Assembly (NCBI RefSeq): GCF_039543825.1
Contig: NZ_BAABKM010000004.1
Span: 62,001-126,000, forward strand
Reading direction: 5' to 3'
Source: Nocardioides conyzicola
Lineage (GTDB): Bacteria > Actinomycetota > Actinomycetes > Propionibacteriales > Nocardioidaceae
Length of the DNA stretch: 64,000 bases
Each line of letters starts with the position of its first letter. Position 1 is the stretch's first letter. Both the position numbers and the translations under genes were made by a program. Of the stretch, positions 1-12,002 are shown in pieces. The notes under the pieces are model-generated. The model saw only the letters and a program-made list of their open reading frames with translations. It searched no databases and was not told the origin of the DNA.

Positions 1-1042
1 GCACCGACTCCCAGCGGGCGAGCACGTCGACGGTCTGGCGGTCCGCGTCGGCGCCGTACCGGTCCTCGACGTACTTCTTGGCGAGGTCGAGGTACTCCAG
101 CTGCAGCTGGATGCCGGTCAGCTCACGTCCGTCGACGAGGCGCACCTTGTGCTGCAGCGTCGGGTCGTGGGAGATCGCGCGGAGGCCGGCGACCGGGCCG
201 TCGACCGTGAGGTCGGTCGTGATGAACCGGTCCTCGATCATGGCGAGCACGAGCGACGTCGTGCCGACCTTGAGGTACGTCGAGACCTCGGCCAGGTTGG
301 CGTCGCCGATGATCACGTGCAGGCGGCGGTACTTCTCAGGATCCGCGTGCGGCTCGTCCCGCGTGTTGATGATCGGCCGCTTGAGGGTGGTCTCGAGGCC
401 GACCTCGACCTCGAAGAAGTCGGCCCGCTGGCTCAGCTGGAAGCCGTGCTCGCGGCCGTCCTGGCCGATGCCGACGCGCCCGGCCCCGCAGACGACGGGC
501 CGGCTGACGAAGAACGGCGTGAGGTGCCGGACGATGTCGCCGAACGGCGTCGACCGGCGCATCAGGTAGTTCTCGTGGGCGCCGTACGACGCGCCCTTGT
601 TGTCGGTGTTGTTCTTGTAGAGCACGATCGACGGGCCGCCCGGCAGCTGCGCGGCCCGGCGCGACGCGTCCAGCATCACCAGCTCGCCGGCCTTGTCCCA
701 GCGGACGGCGTCGAGCGGGGTCGTCACCTCGGGGCTGGAGTACTCCGGGTGCGCGTGGTCGACGTACAACCGGGCGCCGTTGGTGAGGATCACGTTGGCG
801 AGGCCCATGTCCTCGTCGGTGAGCTGGCTCGGGTCGGCGACCTGGCGCGACATGTCGAACCCGCGGGCGTCGCGCAGCGGCGACTCCTCCTCGAAGTCCC
901 ACCGGGCGCGGCGGGCACGGACGGTCGCCGAGGCGTAGGCGTTGACGACCTGCGAGGACGCGACCATCGGGTTGGCCAGGGGCTGGCCCTGCACGGCGAT
1001 GCCGTACTCGACCTCGATGCCCATGACCCGCCGCACGCTCAT
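1..1042 (-). CDS. dop: Dop, deamidase/depupylase of the Pup-proteasome system (C-terminus cut by window edge)
   Basis: Dop deamidates the C-terminal Gln of Pup to Glu and removes Pup from tagged proteins. The first 347 residues are present; the family is about 500 residues, so roughly a third is missing off the left edge. The N-terminus reads [15 protein letters not shown], with the Glu-rich ATP/Mg-binding strand of the carboxylate-amine ligase fold. An Arg/Glu-rich insertion around residues 39-80 (the Dop-loop) separates Dop from the ligase PafA, and the conserved [14 protein letters not shown] catalytic stretch follows. The ATG at 1042 is fixed by homology and by a TAGGCT box 6 nt upstream, so the transcript is probably leaderless. 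Pup and the proteasome genes would be expected further left, outside the window. Confidence 0.95.
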   Translation of the reverse strand, partial: MSVRRVMGIEVEYGIAVQGQPLANPMVASSQVVNAYASATVRARRARWDFEEESPLRDARGFDMSRQVADPSQLTDEDMGLANVILTNGARLYVDHAHPEYSSPEVTTPLDAVRWDKAGELVMLDASRRAAQLPGGPSIVLYKNNTDNKGASYGAHENYLMRRSTPFGDIVRHLTPFFVSRPVVCGAGRVGIGQDGREHGFQLSQRADFFEVEVGLETTLKRPIINTRDEPHADPEKYRRLHVIIGDANLAEVSTYLKVGTTSLVLAMIEDRFITTDLTVDGPVAGLRAISHDPTLQHKVRLVDGRELTGIQLQLEYLDLAKKYVEDRYGADADRQTVDVLARWESV

Positions 1043-1048
1043 GATCCG

Positions 1049-1078
1049 AGCCTACGCGAGCGGTGCAGGCCGTAGCCT
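1049..1078. promoter_or_regulatory. Divergent leaderless promoters for dop and ybaK
   Basis: On the minus strand TAGGCT (1054-1049) lies 6 nt before the dop ATG. On the plus strand TAGCCT (1073-1078) lies 6 nt before the ybaK ATG at 1085. Both fit the actinobacterial -10 consensus TANNNT at leaderless distance, and neither start has a Shine-Dalgarno sequence. No clear -35 boxes are seen, and the two promoters share about 18 bp between their -10 boxes. Confidence 0.65.
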
Positions 1079-1084
1079 CGGCTC

Positions 1085-1555
1085 ATGGGCCTGGACAACT
1101 CCGCACGGGCGATCGCCGCCGCCGAGGCGCTCGGCCTGGCGCACACCGTGACCCGGCACGGGCAGGTGCGCTCGCTGGAGGAGGCGGCGCACGCGCGCGG
1201 GGTCGAGCCGCGGCAGATCGTCAAGACCATGGTGGTGCGGCTCAGCGACGACGACCACCGCTTCGTGCTGGTGCCCGGCGACCGCGAGATCGCGTGGCCG
1301 AAGCTCCGGGCGCTGCTCGGGGTCAACCGGATCTCGATGCCGAGTGCGGAGACGGCGTACGCCGTGACCGGCTACGAGCGCGGCACCATCACCCCGCTCG
1401 GCAGCCAGGCCGCGCTGCCGGTCATCGCCGATGCGTCCATCGCGGGGCAGATCAGCATCGGGGGCGGCGCGCACGGCGTCGCCCTCACGGTGGACGCGGC
1501 GGCGCTGGTGGCAGCGCTCGGCGCCACCGTCGCCGACGTCACTGAGCCCGCGTAG
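1085..1555 (+). CDS. ybaK: YbaK/EbsC-family aminoacyl-tRNA deacylase (Cys-tRNA(Pro) deacylase type)
   Basis: A 156-residue single-domain protein of the YbaK/ProX editing fold, which hydrolyses mischarged aminoacyl-tRNA in trans. Visible family signatures are the KTMVV strand with the conserved Lys (about residue 40), a VPGD turn, and the GGGAHGVALTV end that forms the substrate pocket. Length is typical for the family. It is transcribed away from dop and sits between dop and arc, which in this region are both on the minus strand. Start ATG at 1085 follows a -10-like TAGCCT by 6 nt. The exact tRNA substrate cannot be told from sequence; ProXp-type editing enzymes look similar. Confidence 0.85.
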   Translation: MGLDNSARAIAAAEALGLAHTVTRHGQVRSLEEAAHARGVEPRQIVKTMVVRLSDDDHRFVLVPGDREIAWPKLRALLGVNRISMPSAETAYAVTGYERGTITPLGSQAALPVIADASIAGQISIGGGAHGVALTVDAAALVAALGATVADVTEPA

Positions 1556-1558
1556 CGC

Positions 1559-1651
1559 TCAGGACCGGGACTCGTCGTACGCGCGTCGCGTCGCCCGCCA
1601 GCTCACCGAGGCGGCGAGCAGCCCGAGCAGGACCACCATCAACCACAGCAT
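1559..1651 (-). CDS. Possible 30-residue membrane microprotein downstream of arc
   Basis: A short open frame starts at ATG 1651 with MLWLMVVLLGLLAASVSW, a single clean hydrophobic helix, followed by an Arg-rich tail ending DESRS. It lies 41 nt downstream of the arc stop on the same strand and ends 3 nt from the convergent ybaK stop. The hydrophobic-then-basic layout is what a real single-pass microprotein would look like, but there is no strong ribosome site and a 30-codon frame can occur by chance in this GC-rich DNA. No function can be assigned. Confidence 0.3.
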   Translation of the reverse strand: MLWLMVVLLGLLAASVSWRATRRAYDESRS

Positions 1652-1692
1652 GGTGGGACCCTGCCCGGGCGCCGTGGCAGGTAAACGCAGGG

Positions 1693-3447
1693 TTACAGGT
1701 ACTGGCCCGTGTTGGCGACCGTGTCGATGGACCGGCCCGGCTCGGTGCCCTGCTTGCCGGTGATGAGCGTGCGGATGAAGACGATCCGCTCGCCCTTCTT
1801 GCCGGAGATGCGGGCCCAGTCGTCCGGGTTGGTCGTGTTGGGCAGGTCCTCGTTCTCCTTGAACTCGTCGACGCACGCCTGGAGCAGGTGCGAGACCCGC
1901 AGCCCCTTCTGGTCGTGGTCGAGCAGGTCCTTGATCGCCATCTTCTTCGCGCGGTCGACGATGTTCTGGATCATGGCGCCGGAGTTGAAGTCCTTGAAGT
2001 AGAGGACCTCCTTGTCGCCGTTGGCGTAGGTCACCTCGAGGAAGCGGTTCTCCTCGGTCTCGGTGTACATCCGCTCGACCGTCGCCCGGATCATCCCGGC
2101 GACACAGGCGTCCCGGTCGCCACCGAACTCGGACAGGTCCTCGGCGTGCAGCGGCAGCGAGGCCGTGAGGTACTTGCTGAAGATGTCGCGGGCGGACTCC
2201 GCGTCCGGGCGCTCGATCTTGATCTTCACGTCGAGCCGGCCGGGCCGCAGGATGGCCGGGTCGATCATGTCCTCGCGGTTGGAGGCGCCGATGACCAGCA
2301 CGTTCTCGAGCAGCTCGACGCCGTCGATCTCGCTGAGCAGCTGCGGGACGATGGTGTTCTCGACGTCGGAGGACACCCCCGACCCACGGGTCCGGAAGAG
2401 CGAGTCCATCTCGTCGAAGAACACGATGACCGGCGTGCCCTCGCTGGCCTTCTCCCGGGCCCGCTGGAAGACCAGGCGGATGTGGCGCTCGGTCTCGCCG
2501 ACGTACTTGTTGAGCAGCTCCGGGCCCTTGATGTTGAGAAAGTAGGACTTCCCTTCCTGGCCGGTCTTGGCGGCGACCTTCTTGGCCAGCGAGTTGGCGA
2601 CCGCCTTGGCGATCAGCGTCTTGCCGCAGCCGGGCGGGCCGTAGAGCAGGACGCCCTTCGGGGGCTTGAGCTGGTGCTCGACGAAGAGCTCGGGGTGGAG
2701 GTACGGCAGCTCGACGGCGTCGCGGATCGTCTCGATCTGGCCGAAGAGACCGCCGATGTCGCTGTAGTCGATGTCCGGGACCTCTTCGAGGACCAGCTCC
2801 TCGACCTCGGACTTCGGGACCTTCTCGTAGACGTAGCCCGAGCGGGCGTCGAGCAGCAGCGAGTCGCCGGCGCGGATCTTCTCGTTGCGCAGCGGCTCGG
2901 CGAGACGTACGACGCGCTCCTCGTCCGCGTTGGCGATGACCAGGACGCGGTCGCCGTCGGCGAGCAGCTCCTTGAACATCACGACCTCGCCGACCTTCTC
3001 GTACTCGAGGGCGGCGACGACGTTGAGCGCCTCGTTGAGCATGACCTCCTGACCACGGTGGAGGTGGTCGAGGTCGACGCTCGGCGAGACGTTGACGCGG
3101 AGCTTGCGACCGCCGGTGAAGACGTCGATCGACCCGTCCTCGTTGCGGGTGAGGAACGTGCCGAAGCCGGCCGGCGGCTGGGCCAGCCGGTCGACCTCCT
3201 CCTTGAGCTTCATGATCTGGTCGCGGGCCTCGCGCAGCGTCTGGGCGAGCCGCTCGTTCTGCGAGGTCAGGCCCGCGAGGGAGCGCTGCGCGTCCGCGAG
3301 CCGCAGCTCGAGGCCGCGCGACCCGGTCGGGCTCTCGCTCAGCCGCCGCCGGAGGTCCGAGACCTCGGCCTCCAGGAACCGGACCTGCTCAGCGAGCTCT
3401 GCGGGGGTGCTGCCCCCGGTGCTGGAAACGTCATCGGATGAAGACAT
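1693..3447 (-). CDS. arc: ARC/Mpa, AAA+ proteasomal ATPase that unfolds pupylated proteins
   Basis: A 584-residue AAA+ unfoldase that recognises Pup and feeds substrates to the 20S proteasome. An N-terminal coiled coil (about residues 15-80) binds Pup, then come the OB interdomain and one AAA module with Walker A GPPGCGKT, Walker [10 protein letters not shown] and an arginine-finger region [15 protein letters not shown]. The C-terminus is GQYL, the HbYX-like tail that docks into the proteasome alpha-ring pockets. ATG 3447 was chosen over in-frame starts further upstream because AGGAGGT sits 7 nt before it and the protein then begins MSSSDDV. The gene is on the same strand as dop, separated by the opposite-strand ybaK. 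Confidence 0.96.
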   Translation of the reverse strand: MSSSDDVSSTGGSTPAELAEQVRFLEAEVSDLRRRLSESPTGSRGLELRLADAQRSLAGLTSQNERLAQTLREARDQIMKLKEEVDRLAQPPAGFGTFLTRNEDGSIDVFTGGRKLRVNVSPSVDLDHLHRGQEVMLNEALNVVAALEYEKVGEVVMFKELLADGDRVLVIANADEERVVRLAEPLRNEKIRAGDSLLLDARSGYVYEKVPKSEVEELVLEEVPDIDYSDIGGLFGQIETIRDAVELPYLHPELFVEHQLKPPKGVLLYGPPGCGKTLIAKAVANSLAKKVAAKTGQEGKSYFLNIKGPELLNKYVGETERHIRLVFQRAREKASEGTPVIVFFDEMDSLFRTRGSGVSSDVENTIVPQLLSEIDGVELLENVLVIGASNREDMIDPAILRPGRLDVKIKIERPDAESARDIFSKYLTASLPLHAEDLSEFGGDRDACVAGMIRATVERMYTETEENRFLEVTYANGDKEVLYFKDFNSGAMIQNIVDRAKKMAIKDLLDHDQKGLRVSHLLQACVDEFKENEDLPNTTNPDDWARISGKKGERIVFIRTLITGKQGTEPGRSIDTVANTGQYL

Positions 3448-3454
3448 CAGCGCC

Positions 3455-3475
3455 ACCTCCTGTACTTCGACCCTA
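3455..3475 (-). promoter_or_regulatory. arc -10 box and strong Shine-Dalgarno
   Basis: TAGGGT (3475-3470) is a good -10 box and AGGAGGT (3461-3455) a near-perfect ribosome site 7 nt from ATG 3447. This fixes the arc start and makes it one of the few genes here with a short leader rather than a leaderless start. Confidence 0.55.
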
Positions 3476-3549
3476 CCCGCGCGGACCATGGACCGGCGTA
3501 GTCATTTCGGGGAGTTGGTCACGTTTTGGACGCGACTGGCTCCTCCGGG

Positions 3550-4521
3550 CTACTCCGGGAGGTCGACGGGGACGTCGGCGGGCCGCGGGCCGGTGTAGTC
3601 CGGCCCGTACGCACCCGGTGCCGGGCGCCGCTTCTTCATCGGCGCCTTCTCCCCCGGGGCCATCCGCCTGGCGGTGACCAGGAACGCGGTGTGGCCGATC
3701 ATCTTGTGTCCGGGGCGTACGGCGAGGCCCTCGACGTGCCAGTCGCGCACGAGGGACTCCCAGGCCTGCGGCTCGGTGAACCCGCCGTGCAGCCGCACGG
3801 TCTCCACGAAGCGGGAGAGCTGGGTCGTCGTCGCGACGTACGCGCAGACGATGCCGCCGGGCCACAGGGCGTCGGCCGCGGCATCGAGGCACTCCCACGG
3901 CGCCAGCATGTCGAGGATGACCCGGTCTGCCCGGTCGCCGGACGCGGGCAGGGCCTCGGCGAGGTCACCGACCGTCAGCTCCCAGGCCGGGTGCGTCTCG
4001 CCCTCGGGGCCACCGAAGAACTGGCCGACGTTGCGGCGCGCGACGTCGGCGAACTCCTCGCGGCGCTCGTACGACGAGACCCGGCCGAACGGGCCGACGG
4101 CACGCAGCAGCGAGCAGGTCAGCGCGCCCGAGCCGACGCCGGCCTCGACGACGTGGGCGCCGGGGAAGATGTCGGCGAACGCGACGATCTGCGCTGCGTC
4201 CTTGGGGTAGACGACGGCCGCCCCGCGCGGCATCGAGACGACGAACTCCGAGAGCAGCGGCCGGAAGACGAGGTACTCGCCGCCGGAGGACGACACGATG
4301 GTGAAGCCCTCCTCGCGCCCGATCAGGTCGTCGTGGGACATCCCGCCGCGGTTGGTGTGGAACGTCTTCCCGGGCTCCAGGCAGATGTTGTGCCGCCGCC
4401 CCTTGCCGTCGAGCAGGCGGACCCACTCCCCGGGGCGCAGCGGCCCGCGGTGGACTCCGGACCAGGCGTCCGGAGCGACGTCGGGGGCGTTGGGGCTGGT
4501 CTCTGCGGGGGTGTCGGACAC
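3550..4521 (-). CDS. trmI: tRNA (adenine-58-N1)-methyltransferase TrmI
   Basis: A 323-residue class I SAM-dependent methyltransferase of the GCD14/TrmI family, which makes m1A58 in the T-loop of tRNAs. The small N-terminal beta domain is followed by the family-specific YPKDAAQI segment and the SAM-binding motif VVEAGVGSGALT. The catalytic ILDML motif (residues about 200-205) carries the Asp that contacts the target adenine. The C-terminal tail is Pro/Lys-rich. The GTG start at 4521 has TAGTGT 7 nt upstream. The same gene lies next to the recB-type nuclease in mycobacteria, supporting the identification. Confidence 0.93.
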   Translation of the reverse strand: MSDTPAETSPNAPDVAPDAWSGVHRGPLRPGEWVRLLDGKGRRHNICLEPGKTFHTNRGGMSHDDLIGREEGFTIVSSSGGEYLVFRPLLSEFVVSMPRGAAVVYPKDAAQIVAFADIFPGAHVVEAGVGSGALTCSLLRAVGPFGRVSSYERREEFADVARRNVGQFFGGPEGETHPAWELTVGDLAEALPASGDRADRVILDMLAPWECLDAAADALWPGGIVCAYVATTTQLSRFVETVRLHGGFTEPQAWESLVRDWHVEGLAVRPGHKMIGHTAFLVTARRMAPGEKAPMKKRRPAPGAYGPDYTGPRPADVPVDLPE

Positions 4522-4528
4522 CCCCGGA

Positions 4529-4534
4529 ACACTA
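4529..4534 (-). promoter_or_regulatory. trmI leaderless -10 box made partly of the upstream stop codon
   Basis: TAGTGT reads 4534-4529 and lies 7 nt before the trmI GTG. Its first three bases are the TAG stop codon of the M50 protease gene, so the same three bases end one gene and begin the promoter of the next. Confidence 0.5.
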
Positions 4535-5668
4535 GTGGCCGCCCTGCTGGAAGGCCCTATCCACGTCGGCGGTGGTCAGCACGCCGAAGACGGATCCGTC
4601 GTCCTCGACCAGGAGGTACTCGGCGGCCGGGTAGCTGGTGATCGCGGTGACGAGCTCCTCGCCGGCGATCCCGGCCGGCAGGCGGAGGTCGTCGTCGATG
4701 GAGCGGGCGACCGCCGACGTCGCGACCCAGGGACGGCGCTCCTCGGGTGTGGCCTCCAGGGCCGCCTCGCTGACGATGCCGACCGGCACTCCGGACGAGG
4801 TGACCGTGATCAGGCTGCCGGCCTGCGCCTCCTGAGCCCGGCGTACGGCCTCCGCGATGGGCAGGTCGCCGGGGACGGCGAGGGTCCGCCGCGCGAGCTG
4901 GCGGGCGATCAGGTGCGGGAGCCGGCTGCGGAGCCGGGCCGACGACATCGCCGCCGTCGCCCCCGACCAGAGGAAGGCCGCGACCACGAAGGCCAGCAGG
5001 AAGTCGAGGACCGTCGGCTCCACGCCGGTCGCCCGGGACTGCGCGACCGGCCAGAGCATCGCCGCCACGGCGGTGGCGCGACCGGCCCAGCCGGCGACGA
5101 TCGTGCCGCGGTGGACGTTGCCGGAGACCTGCCAGACGGCGGACTTGAGCACCCGGCCGCCGTCGAGCGGCAGGCCGGGCACGAGGTTGAGGAGCCCGAC
5201 GAGGAGGTTGGCGCCGGCGAGGCCCTCGACGGCGACGAGCAGCAGGCCCTCGGGGGTGACGAACCACAGGCCGAGCGCGACCACGCCGACGGCGATCGAG
5301 GTGAGCGGGCCGACCACGGCGATCAGGAACTCCTCGCGCGGCTTCCTCGCCTCCCGCTCGATCGAGGTCATGCCACCGAGGAAGTGCAGGGTGATCGAGC
5401 CGACCTGGAAGCCGAGGCGGCGCGCCATCACCGCGTGCGACGCCTCGTGCAGCAGCACCGAGAGGTAGAGGATCACCGCGAACGCGAACCCGGCGACGTA
5501 CTTCAAGGACCCGATCCCCGGGGACGACTGCTCGATCCGCGGCGCCACGATGACCGCGATCAGGCCGGCGACCAGGAACCAGGACGACGACACGAGCACG
5601 TCGCTGCCCGCGATGGTGCCGATCTTGAACGTGCCCGCGGGTCGGGGACGGCGGGGCGAGTCGGGCAC
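4532..5668 (-). CDS. Site-2-protease-type M50 membrane metalloprotease with CBS pair
   Basis: A 378-residue polytopic membrane protein. The zinc-protease motif HEASH is at residues 74-78 within a transmembrane helix, and the second signature NLVPGLPLDGG supplies the third metal ligand Asp. The C-terminal third is two CBS domains (about residues 240-375), which usually bind adenine nucleotides and regulate activity. The family cleaves substrates within the membrane; the substrate here is unknown. The GTG start at 5668 has TAGCCT 6 nt upstream, head-to-head with the RecB-type gene. Its stop TAG forms part of the trmI -10 box. This subfamily (Rv2625c-like, with CBS domains) differs from the Rip1-type sigma-factor protease with PDZ domains. 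Confidence 0.9.
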   Translation of the reverse strand: MPDSPRRPRPAGTFKIGTIAGSDVLVSSSWFLVAGLIAVIVAPRIEQSSPGIGSLKYVAGFAFAVILYLSVLLHEASHAVMARRLGFQVGSITLHFLGGMTSIEREARKPREEFLIAVVGPLTSIAVGVVALGLWFVTPEGLLLVAVEGLAGANLLVGLLNLVPGLPLDGGRVLKSAVWQVSGNVHRGTIVAGWAGRATAVAAMLWPVAQSRATGVEPTVLDFLLAFVVAAFLWSGATAAMSSARLRSRLPHLIARQLARRTLAVPGDLPIAEAVRRAQEAQAGSLITVTSSGVPVGIVSEAALEATPEERRPWVATSAVARSIDDDLRLPAGIAGEELVTAITSYPAAEYLLVEDDGSVFGVLTTADVDRAFQQGGH

Positions 5669-5674
5669 GCTTCG

Positions 5675-5716
5675 AGGCTAGCCGAAGGTCCCGACGTCGG
5701 TGGGCCCGCCTAGGGT
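5675..5716. promoter_or_regulatory. Divergent leaderless promoters for the M50 protease and RecB-type nuclease
   Basis: TAGCCT (5680-5675, minus strand) is 6 nt from the protease GTG at 5668. TAGGGT (5711-5716, plus strand) is 7 nt from the nuclease GTG at 5724. The second box contains an in-frame TAG-free path, so it also argues for 5724 rather than the upstream GTG at 5700 as the nuclease start. Confidence 0.55.
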
Positions 5717-5723
5717 TGCCGAC

Positions 5724-6614
5724 GTGGGTGTGGAGCAGGAGTCGCCGGCGACGCGCGTGTCGACCCCGGTCGACGGGGTGGACGTGCTCGGTGCGCTCTC
5801 CCCCAGCCGGGCGGGCGACTTCATGAGCTGTCCGCTGCTCTACCGCTTCCGCACGATCGACAGGCTCCCCGAGCCGCCGTCGCCCGATGCCGTCCGCGGC
5901 ACGGTCATCCACAAGGTGCTCGAGGACCTCTTCGACCTCCCGGCGGCCGAGCGCACGCCGGAGACCGCCGACCGGATGCTGGTGCCGGCGTGGGAGGCGC
6001 TGGTCGAGCAGGACCCGACGCTGGTCGAGATGCTCGGGGCCACCGGCGGGCCCGAGACCGCGGCCTGGCTCGCCCACTGTCGCGAGGTCCTCGCCCGCTA
6101 CTTCTCGCTCGAGGACCCGCGTCGGCTCGAGCCGGCCGAGCGCGAGCTGTACGTCGAGGCCCTGCTCGACTCCCGGCTGCTGCTACGCGGGTTCGTCGAC
6201 CGCATCGACGTTGCGCCGGACGGCTCGATCCGCGTCGTCGACTACAAGAGCGGCAACGCGCCCAGCGAGATTTTCGAGGCCAAGGCGCTCTTCCAGATGA
6301 AGTTCTACGCGCTGGTCATCTGGAGGACCCGGGGCGTCGTCCCCGCCATGTTGCAGCTCGTCTACCTGGGTGACGCCCAGATCCTGCGCTACGTCCCGGA
6401 CGAGGCCGACCTGCTGGCGACCCAGCGCAAGGTCGAGGCCGTCTGGGAGGCCATCCGTCTCGTCGCGGAGTCGGGCGACTGGCGCCCCAACCGCAGCCGG
6501 CTGTGCGACTGGTGCGCCCACCGGGCGATCTGCCCGGCCTGGGGCGGCACTCCGCCGCCACTGCCCGAGCGGATCGTCCCCGTCGACCTCGAGGGCCCCG
6601 ACCTGCCGGACTAG
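5724..6614 (+). CDS. RecB-family exonuclease (PD-(D/E)XK, single domain)
   Basis: A 296-residue protein equivalent to the nuclease domain of RecB/AddB without helicase. It opens with the SPSRAGDFMSCPLLYRF motif, followed by the conserved GTVIHKVLEDLF helix. The PD-(D/E)XK core appears as RVVDYKSG (Asp and Lys of the active site). It ends with CDWCAHRAICPAW, a Cys-rich cluster typical of AddB-type iron-sulfur nucleases, whose fourth Cys would be the upstream CPLLYRF Cys. This suggests an Fe-S-clamped nuclease acting in DNA repair. The ortholog in mycobacteria is also next to trmI. The stop overlaps the convergent HAD gene in a shared CTAG. Confidence 0.9.
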   Translation: MGVEQESPATRVSTPVDGVDVLGALSPSRAGDFMSCPLLYRFRTIDRLPEPPSPDAVRGTVIHKVLEDLFDLPAAERTPETADRMLVPAWEALVEQDPTLVEMLGATGGPETAAWLAHCREVLARYFSLEDPRRLEPAERELYVEALLDSRLLLRGFVDRIDVAPDGSIRVVDYKSGNAPSEIFEAKALFQMKFYALVIWRTRGVVPAMLQLVYLGDAQILRYVPDEADLLATQRKVEAVWEAIRLVAESGDWRPNRSRLCDWCAHRAICPAWGGTPPPLPERIVPVDLEGPDLPD

Positions 6615-7274
6615 CGGTGGTAGTCGGCCCAGATCGCGCCGAGGTCGATGCCCTCGAGGGTGTCGGCGAAGACCCGGCGCTCGCCGGCGAGGACCGGGAC
6701 GTGGTTCTCGACGACCAGCACCAGGCAGCCGGCGCTCTCGGCCGACTTCGCGCCCGTGTTGGAGTCCTCGACGGCCAGGCACTCCCCTGGCTTCAGGCCC
6801 AGCGCGGCGGCGGCGGTGAGGTAGGGCTCGGGGTGCGGCTTGCCGAACTCCACGATGTCGCCGGTCACGATCACCCGGAAGGTCTCGGGCGGCAGCTGGG
6901 CCAGGATCGGCGCCACGAACCGCTGGTAGGACATGGTCACCAGCGCGCACGGCGTACCCGCGGCCGACAGCTCCTCGAGGATCGCGCGCGCACCGGGACG
7001 CCACGGCACCGAGTCCTCGACCCGGGCCACCACTCCGTCGAGGAGCTCCTCGACGATCTGCTCGGCCGACGGCTCGATGCCCATGTGCTCGCGGATGTAG
7101 CGACCGGACTCGAGCAGGTCGTTGCCGACCAGGTTGAGCGCGTGCGCGTGGCTCCAGGTGCCGCCGTGCCGCTGGGCGATCTCGAACTCGGTGTCGATCC
7201 AGTAGGGCTCGGTGTCGACCAGGGTGCCGTCCATGTCCCACAGCACCGCGCGCGGGAGGGACCCTGGGACGGAC

Positions 7275-7282
<8 letters not shown>
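6611..7282 (-). CDS. HAD-superfamily phosphatase (beta-phosphoglucomutase-like)
   Basis: A 223-residue haloacid-dehalogenase-fold hydrolase. Motif I is [10 protein letters not shown] (nucleophile Asp and general acid Asp), motif II lies in the VTMS strand, motif III is the Lys of GKPHPEPYL, and motif IV is AVEDSNTG. An alpha-helical cap after motif I places it in subfamily IA with phosphoglycolate/sugar-phosphate phosphatases. ATG 7282 was chosen because it overlaps the metH stop as ATGACTGA, so translation is probably coupled to metH. The substrate is unknown; the coupling raises the possibility of a role in one-carbon or vitamin metabolism, which is inference only. Confidence 0.88.
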
Positions 7283-11018
<3,736 letters not shown>

Positions 11019-11022
11019 GGTT

Positions 11023-11063
11023 CTCCTCTCGGGGCCGCGGGGAGCGGCCAGGGATCAAGCCTA
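11023..11063 (-). promoter_or_regulatory. metH promoter -10 and ribosome site
   Basis: TAGGCT (11063-11058) lies about 39 nt upstream of the metH GTG and GAGAGGAG (11030-11023) is the ribosome site. Between them is a GC-rich stretch able to form a small hairpin (GGCCGC...GCGGCC). The remaining intergenic DNA up to the PAC2 gene shows no cobalamin-riboswitch architecture. Confidence 0.45.
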
Positions 11064-11141
11064 GGAACAGCGTCCAGAAGGCGGACCTGATTCCCAGATC
11101 GTGACATCGAGCGTCCTGTCCGCTGAAATCCACAGGCGGAC

Positions 11142-11147
11142 TACGCT
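11142..11147 (+). promoter_or_regulatory. Leaderless -10 box of the PAC2 gene
   Basis: TACGCT ends 6 nt before the GTG at 11154, and no ribosome site is present. This agrees with a leaderless transcript. Confidence 0.5.
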
Positions 11148-11153
11148 GGCAGG

Positions 11154-12002
11154 GTGATCGAGTTGGAAGATGTGTCGGACCTGGTGGATCCGATCGTCAT
11201 CGCCGCGTTCGAGGGCTGGAACGACGCCGCGGACGCCGCTTCGTCGACCATCGACCACCTGATGCGGGTGTGGAACGCGCGGGTCGTCGGTGCGATCGAC
11301 CCCGAGGACTACTACGACTTCCAGGTCAACCGGCCCTCGGTCGGCGTCGACGACAACGGCCACCGGCGCGTCAGCTGGCCCAGCACCCAGATCGCGATCG
11401 CGTCGCCCCCGACGCTGGACCGCGACATCATCCTGGTCCGCGGGATCGAGCCCAACATGCGCTGGCGCCGCTTCTGCGCCGAGCTGTTGACCGCGTGCGA
11501 CGAGCTCGGGGCCGAGATGGTCGTCACCCTCGGCGCGCTGCTCGCGGACACGCCCCACACCCGGCCGATCCCGGTCACGGGTACGGCGACCGAGCCCGAG
11601 CTCATCGACCGCCTCAAGCTCGAGGAGTCGACATACGAAGGACCCACGGGGATCGTCGGCGTCTTCCAGGACGCCTGCGTCCAGCTGGACATCCCGTCCG
11701 TGTCCTACTGGGCCGCGGTGCCCCACTACGTGGCCCAGCCGCCGTGCCCGAAGGCGACCCTGGCGCTGGTCGGCCAGCTGGAGGACCTCCTGGAGGCCAG
11801 CATCCCGCTCGACGACCTGCCCGAGGACGCCCGCGCCTGGGAGCGCGGCGTCGACGAGCTGGCCGAGGAGGACGAGGACGTCGCCGACTACGTCCGGTCC
11901 CTCGAGGAGACCCGCGACACCACCGAGCTCCCCGAGGCCTCCGGCGAGGCCATCGCCCGCGAGTTCGAGCGCTACCTCAAGCGCCGCGGCGAGGACGACT
12001 AG
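11154..12002 (+). CDS. PAC2-family protein (proteasome-assembly-chaperone-like)
   Basis: A 282-residue cytosolic protein of the PAC2 family, related in fold to the eukaryotic 20S assembly chaperone PAC2 and to purine-nucleoside-phosphorylase-like alpha/beta folds. Diagnostic features are the N-terminal AAFEGWNDAADAAS, the RGIEPNMRWRRFC strand, the VVTLGALLADTPHTRP segment and the SYWAAVPHYVAQPPCPKA stretch. The last 70 residues are strongly acidic, with a run of Glu/Asp before a short basic end. The function in bacteria is not established. Its neighbourhood, within 10 kb of dop and arc, makes a proteasome-related role an attractive but unproven idea. Its stop abuts that of convergent mshC. 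Confidence 0.85.
   Translation: MIELEDVSDLVDPIVIAAFEGWNDAADAASSTIDHLMRVWNARVVGAIDPEDYYDFQVNRPSVGVDDNGHRRVSWPSTQIAIASPPTLDRDIILVRGIEPNMRWRRFCAELLTACDELGAEMVVTLGALLADTPHTRPIPVTGTATEPELIDRLKLEESTYEGPTGIVGVFQDACVQLDIPSVSYWAAVPHYVAQPPCPKATLALVGQLEDLLEASIPLDDLPEDARAWERGVDELAEEDEDVADYVRSLEETRDTTELPEASGEAIAREFERYLKRRGEDD

Noticed and set aside
5700..5723. GTG at 5700 as start of the RecB-type gene
   Set aside because: It precedes the -10 box TAGGGT, which would then lie inside the gene. The GTG at 5724 fits the leaderless spacing.
11019..11153. Cobalamin riboswitch upstream of metH
   Set aside because: The whole gap is 135 bp and includes the PAC2 promoter. B12 riboswitches need about 200 nt, and no B12-box sequence was seen.
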